From contig JBQKKG010000001.1 in NCBI GenBank assembly GCA_052116865.1, positions 124,001-188,000 on the forward strand: a stretch of DNA of 64,000 nucleotides, given 5' to 3'. The translations under genes and the position numbers were made by a program. This stretch comes from CAUPWF01 sp963515125. GTDB lineage: Bacteria; Bacillota; Clostridia; Lachnospirales; Lachnospiraceae. The notes beneath the pieces are model-generated. The model had not been told where the DNA came from. It ran no database searches and saw only the letters and a program-made list of their open reading frames with translations. Of the stretch, positions 32,736-41,950 are shown in pieces; position 1 is the first letter of the stretch, and each line of letters begins with the position of its first letter.

Positions 32736-33259
32736 AAAAATTAAAGATTGCAAGATATATAATAACATTTTTTGTGATAGTTATAATTACAACTGGATGC
32801 CAAGACAAACGACCCAATAAGGCTATAACAAAGGAGGAGGACATAAAAAGTCAAGAACAAGTGGAACCAAAAGACGTTAAAGAATCGGATAGCATAGACG
32901 TAAACTTAACTAGTATGAGCAGTACTATGATTTATGCAGAAGTATTTCAAATGATGATGCAGCCGGAACTCTATATTGATAAAGTAATTCGAATACAAGG
33001 GCAATATTTTTCCAGTTATTATGAACCGAAAAATCAGTATTATCATTATGTACTTATAAAAGATGCATCAGCATGCTGTAGTCAAGGGCTAGAATTTATT
33101 TGGGAGGATGGTTCACATTGTGCTCCAGACGAATATCCAAAGGGAGAAGCAGAGGTTGAAGTAACAGGAGTATTTGAGGTATATTATGAAGAAGGGGATA
33201 GCACCCCTTATTATCGATTGGGAAATGCCACGCTGCATATCATGAATGAGGAGTCATAA
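32732..33259 (+). CDS. Lipoprotein of the metal-uptake operon, OB-fold-like
   Basis: A 175-residue exported protein with a lipoprotein signal (ITFFVIVIITTGC). The mature part has 'MMMQPELYIDKVIRIQGQYFSSYYEP', 'YYHYVLIKDASACCSQGLEF' and 'GEAEVEVTGVFEVYYEEG', a pattern I know from lipoproteins in clostridial zinc operons; the strands fit an OB-like barrel. Function unknown; extracellular metal handling is plausible given the Cys-Cys pair and the operon. Start is TTG 32732 overlapping the permease stop by four bases. Confidence 0.75.
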   Translation: MKKLKIARYIITFFVIVIITTGCQDKRPNKAITKEEDIKSQEQVEPKDVKESDSIDVNLTSMSSTMIYAEVFQMMMQPELYIDKVIRIQGQYFSSYYEPKNQYYHYVLIKDASACCSQGLEFIWEDGSHCAPDEYPKGEAEVEVTGVFEVYYEEGDSTPYYRLGNATLHIMNEES

Positions 33260-34398
33260 TGAGATACGAAACGGTTAAAAAGAGGATACATACATTTTAT
33301 AAACAACACATCTGGCAAGTCTGGCTTTTAGGAATTATACTAATTGCAGTCTTTTTCTGTTTTCATAATGAGAGATTATATCATACATCTATTGGGAAGG
33401 TAATAGATGTGAAAACAACAGAATTAACAAAAGCCGTTAATTACAATAGTGAGAATACGAGTACAAAGGAAATGACATACCGTCAGCTACTTACTATTCA
33501 AGTGAAAAATGGAACATATAAAGGAGAAAAGGTCACCGTAAAAAGTGAATATGCTTTTTCAAGGGTTGATACAGAGAAGTATAAAAAAGGGGACAGGGTC
33601 TTTTTGACCTGTTCCGGGGGAGCACACATTTCTAAAGCTGTGATCAAAGGTGTAAAGCGTGACCAATATGCAATTTTACTTATAGCAGTTTTTCTATACC
33701 TTACAATTCTTATGGCGGGAAAACGTGGGATTTTGACCTTAGTATCCTTGATATGCAACATAAGCATTTTCCTCTATGGTTTGAAACGCTACCAAGAGGG
33801 AGTAGATTTGTTATATATCTGCAATATTCTACTCGTGATTTTTACAATTATGACGTTATTATTAGTAAATGGTTTTAATAAAGGAACACTAGCATCGGTT
33901 ATTTCTACACTAATCACGGAAGTCGTTATCATTCAAATGTTTCATCTTGTATTAAAATACGGACAGGCAATTGATTATGCTGAGCTTGATTATGTAATCG
34001 GGGTGCAAGATTTAGAGACTATTTTTATAGCAAGTATCTCAATCGCTGGTCTTGGGGCTATTATGGATGTAGCTGTTTCTATGTCAGCTGCATTGAATGA
34101 ATTGGTGATAAAGAATCCAAAGATTACAATGAAACAGATGCTCCATTCAGGTAGAAGATTTGGATATGATATTATGGGCACGATGTTAAATGTTCTACTG
34201 TTTACTTATGTATGTGGGTTGTTGCCAATTATGATTATCAAAATGAGGAATGATGTTCGTCTTCTTACCATCCTTCGTTTGCAAATCCCTTTTGAAATTA
34301 GTCGGTTTTTAATTGGAGGAATAGGAATATTACTGGCAATCCCTATTTCAATCGCATGCTCAATTATAATATTGAAGTTAGGGAGGAAAAAAGTATGA
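33259..34398 (+). CDS. YibE/F family membrane protein (long form)
   Basis: A 379-residue membrane protein of the YibE/F family. One N-terminal helix (about 20-37), an outer OB-like domain (about 45-130, 'GKVIDVKTTE..VKNGTYKGEKVTVKSEY..GDRVFLTC'), then seven or so helices with the family block 'ETIFIASISIAGLGAIMDVAVSMSAALNEL' and 'SGRRFGYDIMGTMLNVLLFTYV'. Function unknown. ATG 33259 overlaps the lipoprotein stop by one base. The following gene is a short paralogue, making a pair in the metal-uptake operon. Confidence 0.88.
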   Translation: MRYETVKKRIHTFYKQHIWQVWLLGIILIAVFFCFHNERLYHTSIGKVIDVKTTELTKAVNYNSENTSTKEMTYRQLLTIQVKNGTYKGEKVTVKSEYAFSRVDTEKYKKGDRVFLTCSGGAHISKAVIKGVKRDQYAILLIAVFLYLTILMAGKRGILTLVSLICNISIFLYGLKRYQEGVDLLYICNILLVIFTIMTLLLVNGFNKGTLASVISTLITEVVIIQMFHLVLKYGQAIDYAELDYVIGVQDLETIFIASISIAGLGAIMDVAVSMSAALNELVIKNPKITMKQMLHSGRRFGYDIMGTMLNVLLFTYVCGLLPIMIIKMRNDVRLLTILRLQIPFEISRFLIGGIGILLAIPISIACSIIILKLGRKKV

Positions 34399-35162
34399 TT
34401 CTTATATTAGTTATTATTTTCTTTATACTAATTATTTTGATTGGCGGAGACCGAGGAATGGTATCCTTGATTGCTTTGTGCGGGAATATAGCGGTGCTTC
34501 TTGGAGCAGTTGTTTGTATGACAATAGGCATCCATCCAATGATTGTAACTATTTTTGGAGGAATTCTTGTAAATTGTATTACTTTATTATATCAAAATGG
34601 AAAAAATGCAAAGACAATGGTGGCAATTACTTCTGTTGGGATTGTAATAGTAATTTTATTTTTAGCCATATCTATTATAGGAAATCGCATGCATCTTAGT
34701 GGATTAAATGAAATCGAGTTAAAGACGGACTTAGCAACTTACTATTCTTTTTACATACATGTAAATATGAATCAGGTGTGTATTGTAATGATTTTTCTAG
34801 GACTTTTAGGTGCGGTTATGGATACGTCAGTTGCCATATCCTCAGCGGTTTACGAAGTACATGAAAACAACTCTGAATTAACGCAAAAAGAGCTATATTT
34901 TTCAGGGATTTCCATCGGAAAGGATGTGCTTGCAACGACGTTAAATACGTTGTATTTTGCATATATAGGAGAGTCACTTATGTTACTTTTATATCTGCAA
35001 CAATATAATTATTCCATTGTAAAGTTGCTTAATTCCAAGTCATTTCTACAGGAATTCACCTGTATTATGTTCAGTGCCATTGGATGTTTGATTGTGATTC
35101 CTCTTAGCGCTTATCTTTCGTCGCATGTTTACTGTATGCGAGAAACAACACCTAATTTATAG
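34395..35162 (+). CDS. YibE/F family membrane protein (short form)
   Basis: A 255-residue paralogue lacking the outer domain of its neighbour, with about seven helices and the same central block ('MIFLGLLGAVMDTSVAISSAVYEVHENN', 'SGISIGKDVLATTLNTLYFAYIGES'). ATG 34395 overlaps the preceding TGA, with GGGAGG upstream. The long and short forms probably assemble together. Their presence in a zinc-type uptake operon hints at metal or metal-chelate movement, which is inference. Confidence 0.85.
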   Translation: MILILVIIFFILIILIGGDRGMVSLIALCGNIAVLLGAVVCMTIGIHPMIVTIFGGILVNCITLLYQNGKNAKTMVAITSVGIVIVILFLAISIIGNRMHLSGLNEIELKTDLATYYSFYIHVNMNQVCIVMIFLGLLGAVMDTSVAISSAVYEVHENNSELTQKELYFSGISIGKDVLATTLNTLYFAYIGESLMLLLYLQQYNYSIVKLLNSKSFLQEFTCIMFSAIGCLIVIPLSAYLSSHVYCMRETTPNL

Positions 35163-35187
35163 AAAAAGTACGTTGTTTCCCCCAATT

Positions 35188-35212
35188 TCTTCGCATAAGA
35201 AATTCTTCACTT
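35188..35212 (+). terminator. Hairpin at the end of the metal operon
   Basis: AATTTCTT and AAGAAATT pair around CGCAT at 35188-35208, followed by CTTCACTTT. The T-run is poor, so this is a weak terminator. Confidence 0.4.
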
Positions 35213-35239
35213 TGATACTTGATAAAATTAATCTAGATA

Positions 35240-35268
35240 TTGCGTGAACAAGAAATATCAGTTATGAT
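35240..35268 (+). promoter_or_regulatory. Probable promoter of nrdAB
   Basis: TTGCGT (35240-35245), 17-base spacer, TATGAT (35263-35268), 112 bases before nrdA. I saw no clear NrdR boxes. Confidence 0.45.
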
Positions 35269-35379
35269 AGTAATTAATAAGTCCAATAAAAATGGATACA
35301 TTAAATATAAAAAGAATGTGAAGAAATCAGAGTACTATCGTAGAGTTTAAGGATTGTTCAGAAGAAAGTGGGGAATGGA

Positions 35380-37911
35380 ATGCAAATTATAAAGCGAAAT
35401 GGTGATTTAGCAATATATGATAGAAAAAAAATTGAACAAGCGATAGAAAAGGCGTTTGCGAGCACCAACGAAACATATGAAGATAAGCTTTTACAGACGC
35501 TTGTATGTAAAGTGGAACAGACCATCACTACGAGTGATACATGGAAAAGCTCACCTAATGTAGAATTGATACAAGATATTGTGGAACAGATACTGATGGA
35601 GTCGGGTTATTATAATGTGGCTAAGAACTATATTTTATATAGAGAGAACCGGACAAAACAAAGAGCGGACAGAGCTTCCATTCTAAATTCTTTTACAGAT
35701 TTTCCAAAGTTGCACCACGTACTAAAAGATATCCAAATGCAGTATGGTGAATCGGTATGTCCATTGTATATGCTTGCACAAAAATTCCATACTTTTGAAA
35801 AGCCTGAAATGAAGCAATCTGAGAAATTGCAAGCCTTAATAAAAGCTGCGGTAGAATTAACCACAATGGAATCACCAAAATGGGAGATGGTTGCAGCACA
35901 ATTATTGTTACTTGATTTTCAGCAGAGGCTGCAAGCAGAATTAGAAAAAAGTAATATTCATTGTTTTTATGAAAAAGTAGAATTGCTCAGTAAATTAGGT
36001 TTATATGGAACGTATCTAATAGAGGCATATTCGAAAGAAGAATTTCAGATATGTGCGGACTATATGAAAGAAGAACGGAATCAGTTATTTAATTACTCTG
36101 GGTTAGAATTATTACTTCAAAGGTATGTTATTCGCAATCATGATGGAAAACCATTAGAGACCCCTCAAGAAATGTTCCTGGGCATAGCCATGCATTTAGC
36201 TATGAAAGAAGAGAAAAATCGGCTGCAATGGGTCAAGAGATTTTATGACATGCTATCTACATTAAAAGTAACCATGGCCACTCCTACATTATCAAATGCA
36301 AGAAAACCGTATTATCAACTTTCGTCTTGTTTTATTGATACGGTTCCAGATAGTTTGGACGGCATTTATCGTAGCCTTGATAATTTTGCCAAAGTGAGTA
36401 AGTTTGGGGGAGGAATGGGTTTATATTTTGGAAAGGTTCGTGCAACTGGAAGCAGTATTCGTGGTTTTAAAGGGGTTGCAGGTGGTGTAATTCGATGGAT
36501 TCGACTGGTAAATGATACAGCAGTAGCGGTAGATCAATTGGGAATGCGTCAAGGTGCAGTTGCAGTGTATCTTGACGCTTGGCATAAAGATTTGCCGGAA
36601 TTTTTAGCATTGCGTACAAATAATGGGGATGACAGAATGAAAGCGCATGATATATTTCCTGCAATTTGTTATCCGAATCTGTTCTGGAAACAAGCACGAG
36701 AGAGTATCGAAGGGGATTGGTATCTCATGTGCCCACATGAAATTTTAACAGTCAGGGGATATGCACTAGAGGACAGTTATGGAGAGGTATGGGAAAAACG
36801 GTATTTTGAATGTATATCGGATCCTAGAATCTCGAAACGTGTTATTCCTATCAAAGAGATTATTAGATTGATGATCAAAAGTGCTGTAGAAACAGGAACG
36901 CCTTTCGTATTTAATAGAGATATTGTAAATCAAGCGAACCCCAATAGCCATAATGGGATGATATATTGCAGTAATCTTTGTACTGAAATAGCACAAAACA
37001 TGAGTGCAATGGATTTGGAAAGCCAATATATTGAAACCATGGAAGGTGATAAAGTCGTAGTAACCAAAACAGTGCCGGGAGATTTTGTAGTCTGTAATTT
37101 GGCAAGTCTTTCTTTAGGAAATATAGACATTGATCAGGAACAGGAATTGCAAGAAATCATTGAAAGTGCAGTTCGAGCATTGGATAATGTAATTGATTTG
37201 AATTATTTCCCACTTCCGTACGCAAAGATTACAACGCAGAAGTATCGCTCCATTGGTCTTGGAATAAGCGGATATCACCATATGTTGGCAAAATATCATA
37301 TACGATGGGAGAGTAACGAACATCTAGAATTTGTAGATAAATTATTTGAAAAAATAAATTATTTTGCAATATTAGCTAGTTCCAATTTGGCAAAAGAAAA
37401 AGGAGCTTATGAAGCAGTCAAGGGAAGCGACTGGTCTACTGGAACCTATTTTACTAAGCGCAATTATACAACAACAGCTTGGAAAGAATTAGAAGATCAG
37501 GTAAGAGAAAATGGAATGAGAAATGCATATCTTATGGCAATTGCGCCGACAAGTAGCACTAGCATCATAGCAGGGACAACTGCAGGCGTCGATCCTATTA
37601 TGCACAAGTATTTTTTGGAAGAAAAGAAACAAGGGCTATTGCCACGGGTGGCACCAGAATTGTCTGAGGATTCTTTTTGGTATTATAAAAATGCGCATCT
37701 AATTGATCAATTATGGTCTATCAAGGCATGTGGAATAAGACAGAGGCATATTGATCAATCTCAGAGCATGAATCTGTACATCACCAATGAATACACGTTT
37801 CGAAAGGTTCTGAACCTATATATTAAAGCATATGAAGAAGGAATAAAGACGGTATATTATATTCGTAGTAAAAGTTTAGAAGTAGAGGAATGTGAATCTT
37901 GCTCTTCTTAG
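35380..37911 (+). CDS. nrdA: Ribonucleoside-diphosphate reductase, class I alpha subunit
   Basis: Large catalytic subunit reducing ribonucleoside diphosphates to deoxy forms. The 843-residue protein has an N-terminal ATP-cone (MQIIKRNGDLAIYDRKKIEQAIEKAF, about 1-90), then the ten-strand barrel with 'TPTLSNARKPYYQLSSCFI' (first active-site Cys), 'NLCTEI' (radical Cys with 'CSNLCTE'), 'MAIAPTSSTSIIAGTT', and a C-terminal redox pair in 'CESC'. ATG 35380 is preferred to GTG 35368 because GGGGA stands six bases before it. The ATP-cone predicts dATP feedback inhibition. nrdB follows after 19 bases. Confidence 0.95.
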   Translation: MQIIKRNGDLAIYDRKKIEQAIEKAFASTNETYEDKLLQTLVCKVEQTITTSDTWKSSPNVELIQDIVEQILMESGYYNVAKNYILYRENRTKQRADRASILNSFTDFPKLHHVLKDIQMQYGESVCPLYMLAQKFHTFEKPEMKQSEKLQALIKAAVELTTMESPKWEMVAAQLLLLDFQQRLQAELEKSNIHCFYEKVELLSKLGLYGTYLIEAYSKEEFQICADYMKEERNQLFNYSGLELLLQRYVIRNHDGKPLETPQEMFLGIAMHLAMKEEKNRLQWVKRFYDMLSTLKVTMATPTLSNARKPYYQLSSCFIDTVPDSLDGIYRSLDNFAKVSKFGGGMGLYFGKVRATGSSIRGFKGVAGGVIRWIRLVNDTAVAVDQLGMRQGAVAVYLDAWHKDLPEFLALRTNNGDDRMKAHDIFPAICYPNLFWKQARESIEGDWYLMCPHEILTVRGYALEDSYGEVWEKRYFECISDPRISKRVIPIKEIIRLMIKSAVETGTPFVFNRDIVNQANPNSHNGMIYCSNLCTEIAQNMSAMDLESQYIETMEGDKVVVTKTVPGDFVVCNLASLSLGNIDIDQEQELQEIIESAVRALDNVIDLNYFPLPYAKITTQKYRSIGLGISGYHHMLAKYHIRWESNEHLEFVDKLFEKINYFAILASSNLAKEKGAYEAVKGSDWSTGTYFTKRNYTTTAWKELEDQVRENGMRNAYLMAIAPTSSTSIIAGTTAGVDPIMHKYFLEEKKQGLLPRVAPELSEDSFWYYKNAHLIDQLWSIKACGIRQRHIDQSQSMNLYITNEYTFRKVLNLYIKAYEEGIKTVYYIRSKSLEVEECESCSS

Positions 37912-37930
37912 AAGAAAGGACGTGGAAAAA

Positions 37931-38974
37931 ATGAAAAAGATGCATAGAAAACCATTGTTTAACCCACAAGGGGAGATAGATACACGTTTTCGCCGGTTAG
38001 TTGGTGGAGAAACTACTAATCTAAATGATTTTAATAATATGAAATACACATGGGTAAGTGGGTGGTATAGACAAGCAATGAATAACTTTTGGATACCAGA
38101 AGAGATCAATTTGGCAACAGATATTAAGGATTATCCATTGTTAGAACCTGCGGAACAGCGTGCATATGACAAGATTTTATCTTTTTTGGTATTTCTTGAT
38201 AGTATACAAACGGCAAATTTGCCAAATATTGCAGCTTATATTACTGCCAATGAAGTCAATCTTTGCTTGACCATTCAAAGCTTTCAAGAGGCCGTACACT
38301 CTCAAAGTTATAGTTATATGCTGGATTCTATCTGTGAACCGCAAAAGAGAAACGAGGTCTTATATCAATGGAAGAATGATCAGCATCTACTAAGACGGAA
38401 TCAATTTATTGGAGAGTTGTATAACGAATTTCAGGAAAAGCAGGATGTTTTTAGTTTTATGCGCACGGTGATTGCAAATTATATCTTAGAAGGTATTTAT
38501 TTCTACAGTGGCTTTATGTTTTTCTATAACTTAGGTCGAAATAAAAAAATGCCGGGATCGGCACAAGAAATTCGATATATTAATCGAGATGAGAATACAC
38601 ACTTATGGTTATTTCAGAATATAATTCGAGAGATAAAAAAAGAAAATAAGGAACTATTTGTAGAAGAGAAAGTAAAAGAATATCGCAACATGATTAAGGA
38701 AGGTTGTGAACAGGAAATTGAATGGGGACACTATGTGATAGGAGATGAGATACCTGGAATTACCAAAGGTATGATTGCGGATTATATAAAATATTTAGGA
38801 AATTTAAGGTGCAAAGCAATCGAATTTGACCCAATTTATGAGGGACATGAGGAAGAACCAGATTCTATGAAATGGGTGAGCCAGTATAGCAATGCTAATT
38901 TTATAAAAACGGATTTTTTTGAAGCAAAAAGTACTGCTTATGCAAAAAGCAGTGCCTTGATTGATGATTTATAA
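37931..38974 (+). CDS. nrdB: Ribonucleoside-diphosphate reductase, class Ia beta subunit
   Basis: Radical-generating subunit, 347 residues. Di-iron ligands and radical tyrosine align with class Ia enzymes: Asp in 'LVFLDSIQT', Glu and His in 'QEAVHSQSYSYM', the Tyr four residues after that His, Glu in 'ILEGIYFYSGF', and E-x2-H in 'DENTHLW'. The tyrosine means an oxygen-dependent Tyr-radical enzyme, which is notable in an otherwise anaerobic gene set. ATG 37931 with GAAAGG upstream is the start; the frame stays open further upstream inside nrdA. Confidence 0.95.
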   Translation: MKKMHRKPLFNPQGEIDTRFRRLVGGETTNLNDFNNMKYTWVSGWYRQAMNNFWIPEEINLATDIKDYPLLEPAEQRAYDKILSFLVFLDSIQTANLPNIAAYITANEVNLCLTIQSFQEAVHSQSYSYMLDSICEPQKRNEVLYQWKNDQHLLRRNQFIGELYNEFQEKQDVFSFMRTVIANYILEGIYFYSGFMFFYNLGRNKKMPGSAQEIRYINRDENTHLWLFQNIIREIKKENKELFVEEKVKEYRNMIKEGCEQEIEWGHYVIGDEIPGITKGMIADYIKYLGNLRCKAIEFDPIYEGHEEEPDSMKWVSQYSNANFIKTDFFEAKSTAYAKSSALIDDL

Positions 38975-39044
38975 GAGCGGTATTCCAGCCCCTTTGAGAG
39001 AATAGTTCTGCTAGTACTTGGAAGTATTTTATAGGTTATCAATG

Positions 39045-39089
39045 AAAGAGGACGGTCAAAGTATTATAAATTGGCTGTCCTCTTTTTCA
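39045..39089 (+). terminator. Terminator after nrdAB
   Basis: AAAGAGGAC (39045-39053) pairs with GTCCTCTTT (39077-39085), followed by TTC; a large 23-base loop. Confidence 0.7.
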
Positions 39090-39167
39090 AATTTACTTCT
39101 TAAAACATCCGTTTCCTTTTTAGTGTTCAACAAAAAAATCTATCTGTTACTTAACATGGTCTCAGAA

Positions 39168-39196
39168 TAGACAACAATATCATTATACATTATAAT
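39168..39196 (+). promoter_or_regulatory. Promoter of the agr operon
   Basis: TAGACA (39168-39173), 17-base spacer, TATAAT (39191-39196), 45 bases before agrA. LytTR-type repeats for AgrA could lie just upstream (around CTGTTACTTAAC), but I cannot assign them with confidence. Confidence 0.6.
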
Positions 39197-39241
39197 AGAA
39201 AGTAACACGAGATGTAAAAATGATACAATCAGGAGATTATA

Positions 39242-39961
39242 ATGCTTAAAGTTGGAATATGTGATGATGAAATGTATTTTACGGATAAAATACAAAAAGA
39301 ATTAGAATACGAATTTGCAAGGTACAATATTCAGGCAGAAATCAGTGTTTATCATGAAAGTGATATTCTTATAAAGGAGTTACAATATCATCAGTATGGA
39401 CTTTTGTTTTTAGATATTGAGATGCCAAACAAGTCGGGATTTGAAATAGCAGAAGAAATGCAATTTTTACAAGAGGATTGTAGTTTGGTATTTGTCACAA
39501 ATCAAACACATTTGGTATTCCGAAGCTTTACATACGAACCTTTTGGATTTGTTAGAAAAGAACTTATGGGTGAAGAAATAGGGGACATTATTGAGCGATT
39601 TGTATATAAGAATAGATTAAAACAAAAAGAAACTATGTTAACCGTTTCATATGGTCATCAAGAAATTTTGGTTCGAGATATTATCTATATGGAAAGTAAA
39701 AAACATACGCTTTTTACTCATCGTAAGCAAGACATACTTGAAAGCAGAGATACCATAGGGGGGAAAGAGGAAGAATTAGCGCAATATGGATTTATTCGAA
39801 TACACCATGGGTTTTTAGCAAATACAGTATATATTTCACGGATTATTTCGGCAGAGTGTCACTTGACTACAGGACAGATTCTTCCTGTAAGTCGAAGTAA
39901 AAAGATACAAGCCATAGAGGAGCTAAGAAGGTTCCGAAGAAAGGGAAATCCATATGTATAA
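39242..39961 (+). CDS. agrA: AgrA-type LytTR response regulator
   Basis: A 239-residue regulator. Receiver domain at residues 1-120 (VGICDDEMYF acidic pocket, phospho-acceptor Asp in 'LLFLDIEMPNKSGFEIA', 'SLVFVTNQ', Lys in 'GFVRKEL'). The LytTR DNA-binding domain is at about 135-235 ('ILVRDIIYMESKKHTLFTH', 'GFIRIHHGFLANTVYI', 'LPVSRSKK'). It heads an A-C-B-D agr locus and overlaps agrC by 8 bases. Its role is to answer to the AgrC kinase and drive density-dependent genes. Confidence 0.9.
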   Translation: MLKVGICDDEMYFTDKIQKELEYEFARYNIQAEISVYHESDILIKELQYHQYGLLFLDIEMPNKSGFEIAEEMQFLQEDCSLVFVTNQTHLVFRSFTYEPFGFVRKELMGEEIGDIIERFVYKNRLKQKETMLTVSYGHQEILVRDIIYMESKKHTLFTHRKQDILESRDTIGGKEEELAQYGFIRIHHGFLANTVYISRIISAECHLTTGQILPVSRSKKIQAIEELRRFRRKGNPYV

Positions 39962-41252
39962 TAACATATTTGAAATCTGCAGTACCATCATTCAAAGTAT
40001 CATTACGTTTGAATTTTTAACAAAATTCTTTGAGAGTAAATATCAGGGGAAATTAAGGTGGATACGCTTTATCGGTGGAGTGCTCCTATTTTTCTCCTTT
40101 TTGATGATTTCAAATAATTATCAGACATTTGGAATTCTGAATGTACTTGGAGGAACATTTATATTATTGGTATATGTATTCACTAGTTTGAAAGGGACGA
40201 ATGGATTAAAAACATTTATTGTGGTTATGGTAGAGATTGGAGTTGCTATTACAGCCTGGGTATCTACGTTTACGGTTGCATATTTATCAAAAACCCCTGT
40301 GGATTATTTTATAGCTTCATTTTGTTGGGAGAGAATATTACAAGTAACCATGGCAAATTTGATGTATTTTTATGTGACAAGATGGATGCTTCAATTTCGA
40401 AAATCTAATAAAGTGAAATGGTCAGAGATCATCTTTCTATTGATTTCTCCACTTACGACTGGAATTATACTTTTTGCATTAATGGACAATTTAATTCTTT
40501 CAGCCACAAACATGATACAAAAAAGAGATATGTTACTTATTCTGGGATGCTTAGTAGGGAGTAGTATTGCTACCTACTGTTTATTCGTAAGAATTAGTAA
40601 AGACAATGAGATTGGATTAAAATATAATTTACTTCAGCAACAATACAAGTTGGAGAAGGAAAATGTAAAAGATATTGTCAGACTACATAAAGAAGGTAAC
40701 CGTATGCAGCATGATATGAAGAATATACTATCTGTAGCAATTGGATATTTAGAGGATAAAAAGTATGAGAAGGCATATCAATACTTGAACGAAATCAGGA
40801 ATGAAAAGGTGGCCCATGACAAAGCAATGATATATTGTGATAATGATGCAATTAATTATATACTTTCTGAAAAATCAGCATGTTGCAAACAACAAGGTAT
40901 TTTGTGTTATTATACCATACTTGGCAAAATGGAAGAATTACCATATTTAGATATTAGTATTGTATTAGGAAATTTATTGGACAATGCAATTGAGGCTTCC
41001 AAAAAGATTCATGGAGCAAAGATAGAACTTCTTATGAAATATACCCAAGGGTATTTAGAACTTACTGTTAAAAATATGGTGGTCGATGAAATCTTAAAAT
41101 CGAATCCTGATTTGCTTACGAACAAGAAGGATACATGCAAACATGGTTGGGGAATTGATAGTGTAAAAGAAATTGTAAAAAAATATCAAGGAACAATCGA
41201 ATTCACACAGCTGAAAAACATATTCATATGTAGAGTCGAACTATTAATATAA
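39954..41252 (+). CDS. agrC: AgrC-type sensor histidine kinase
   Basis: A 432-residue membrane kinase. Six helices occupy residues about 5-215; a coiled coil leads to the phospho-acceptor His in 'HKEGNRMQHDMKNILSVAIGYL' (near 245) and the HATPase domain with 'LGNLLDNAIEASKK' (N-box) and 'KHGWGIDSVKEIVKKYQGTI' (G-box). This GHKL-type layout is that of AgrC receptors that bind cyclic peptides on the outside. It overlaps agrA by 8 bases and precedes agrB by about 100. Confidence 0.9.
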   Translation: MYNNIFEICSTIIQSIITFEFLTKFFESKYQGKLRWIRFIGGVLLFFSFLMISNNYQTFGILNVLGGTFILLVYVFTSLKGTNGLKTFIVVMVEIGVAITAWVSTFTVAYLSKTPVDYFIASFCWERILQVTMANLMYFYVTRWMLQFRKSNKVKWSEIIFLLISPLTTGIILFALMDNLILSATNMIQKRDMLLILGCLVGSSIATYCLFVRISKDNEIGLKYNLLQQQYKLEKENVKDIVRLHKEGNRMQHDMKNILSVAIGYLEDKKYEKAYQYLNEIRNEKVAHDKAMIYCDNDAINYILSEKSACCKQQGILCYYTILGKMEELPYLDISIVLGNLLDNAIEASKKIHGAKIELLMKYTQGYLELTVKNMVVDEILKSNPDLLTNKKDTCKHGWGIDSVKEIVKKYQGTIEFTQLKNIFICRVELLI

Positions 41253-41356
41253 CTTTAATCTAGTACCAAGTGTGCCAAAAACCTACCAGTTGTGCAAAAT
41301 GTATTGGAAAAATAAATAAAATAGATATACTAAAAGTTAATAAGGGAGGTTACATA

Positions 41357-41950
41357 ATGATTACCCGCATAGCAGAAGGAATCGCTAATTTTTTTGCTCA
41401 TAAACATTTGATTCCAGAGGATGAAAAAGAAATTATTCGATATGGAGTTGAGATTAGTATTTCTACCATTTGGGGATATGTGTTATTACTTACTACGGGA
41501 CTTTTAATTGGTAGATTCGTGGATAGTTGCATTTTTGCGATACTTTTTATGTGGTTACGTTTATATGCAGGAGGGTACCATGCGAATAGCTATCATGCCT
41601 GTAGTTTTGCCATGGTCATTTCAATGCTGTGTGCACTTGGGACAGCGGAATTACTAAGAGTATGGAATAATTTTATTATGTTACTCTTATTAGGGTTATG
41701 TTGTAATAGTATTATTTTTATAATAGCACCTATTGAAAATGTGCATAAGAAATTAAGTTCAAAGCAAAAGAAAAAGTTTCATTTTATAAGCGTAGCAATT
41801 GGAATTTTATATTATATGGTAGCCTTTATTCTCTATTTTTACCATTTGGAAGCATGTTGGATGATTATAGCAACTTTAATTATAGTAACATTTTTAGCAT
41901 TAGTAGGAAAGGTAGGTGAATTAAATGTCAAAGCTAACAGAAGCATGTGA
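41357..41950 (+). CDS. agrB: AgrB accessory gene regulator, peptide-processing protease
   Basis: A 197-residue membrane cysteine endopeptidase that cuts and cyclises AgrD. Family features are visible: 'EIIRYGVEI' near residue 30, the catalytic His in 'RLYAGGYHANSYHACSFAM' with the catalytic Cys in 'YHACSF', and about five helices. ATG 41357 is chosen for its GGGAGG at eight bases; the frame extends upstream as an unsupported 29-residue extension. Its end overlaps the agrD start by 26 bases. Confidence 0.93.
   Translation: MITRIAEGIANFFAHKHLIPEDEKEIIRYGVEISISTIWGYVLLLTTGLLIGRFVDSCIFAILFMWLRLYAGGYHANSYHACSFAMVISMLCALGTAELLRVWNNFIMLLLLGLCCNSIIFIIAPIENVHKKLSSKQKKKFHFISVAIGILYYMVAFILYFYHLEACWMIIATLIIVTFLALVGKVGELNVKANRSM

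Noticed and set aside
39121..39165. AgrA binding repeats upstream of agrA
   Set aside because: CTGTTACTTAAC loosely resembles LytTR half-sites, but a second copy at the right spacing is not clear.
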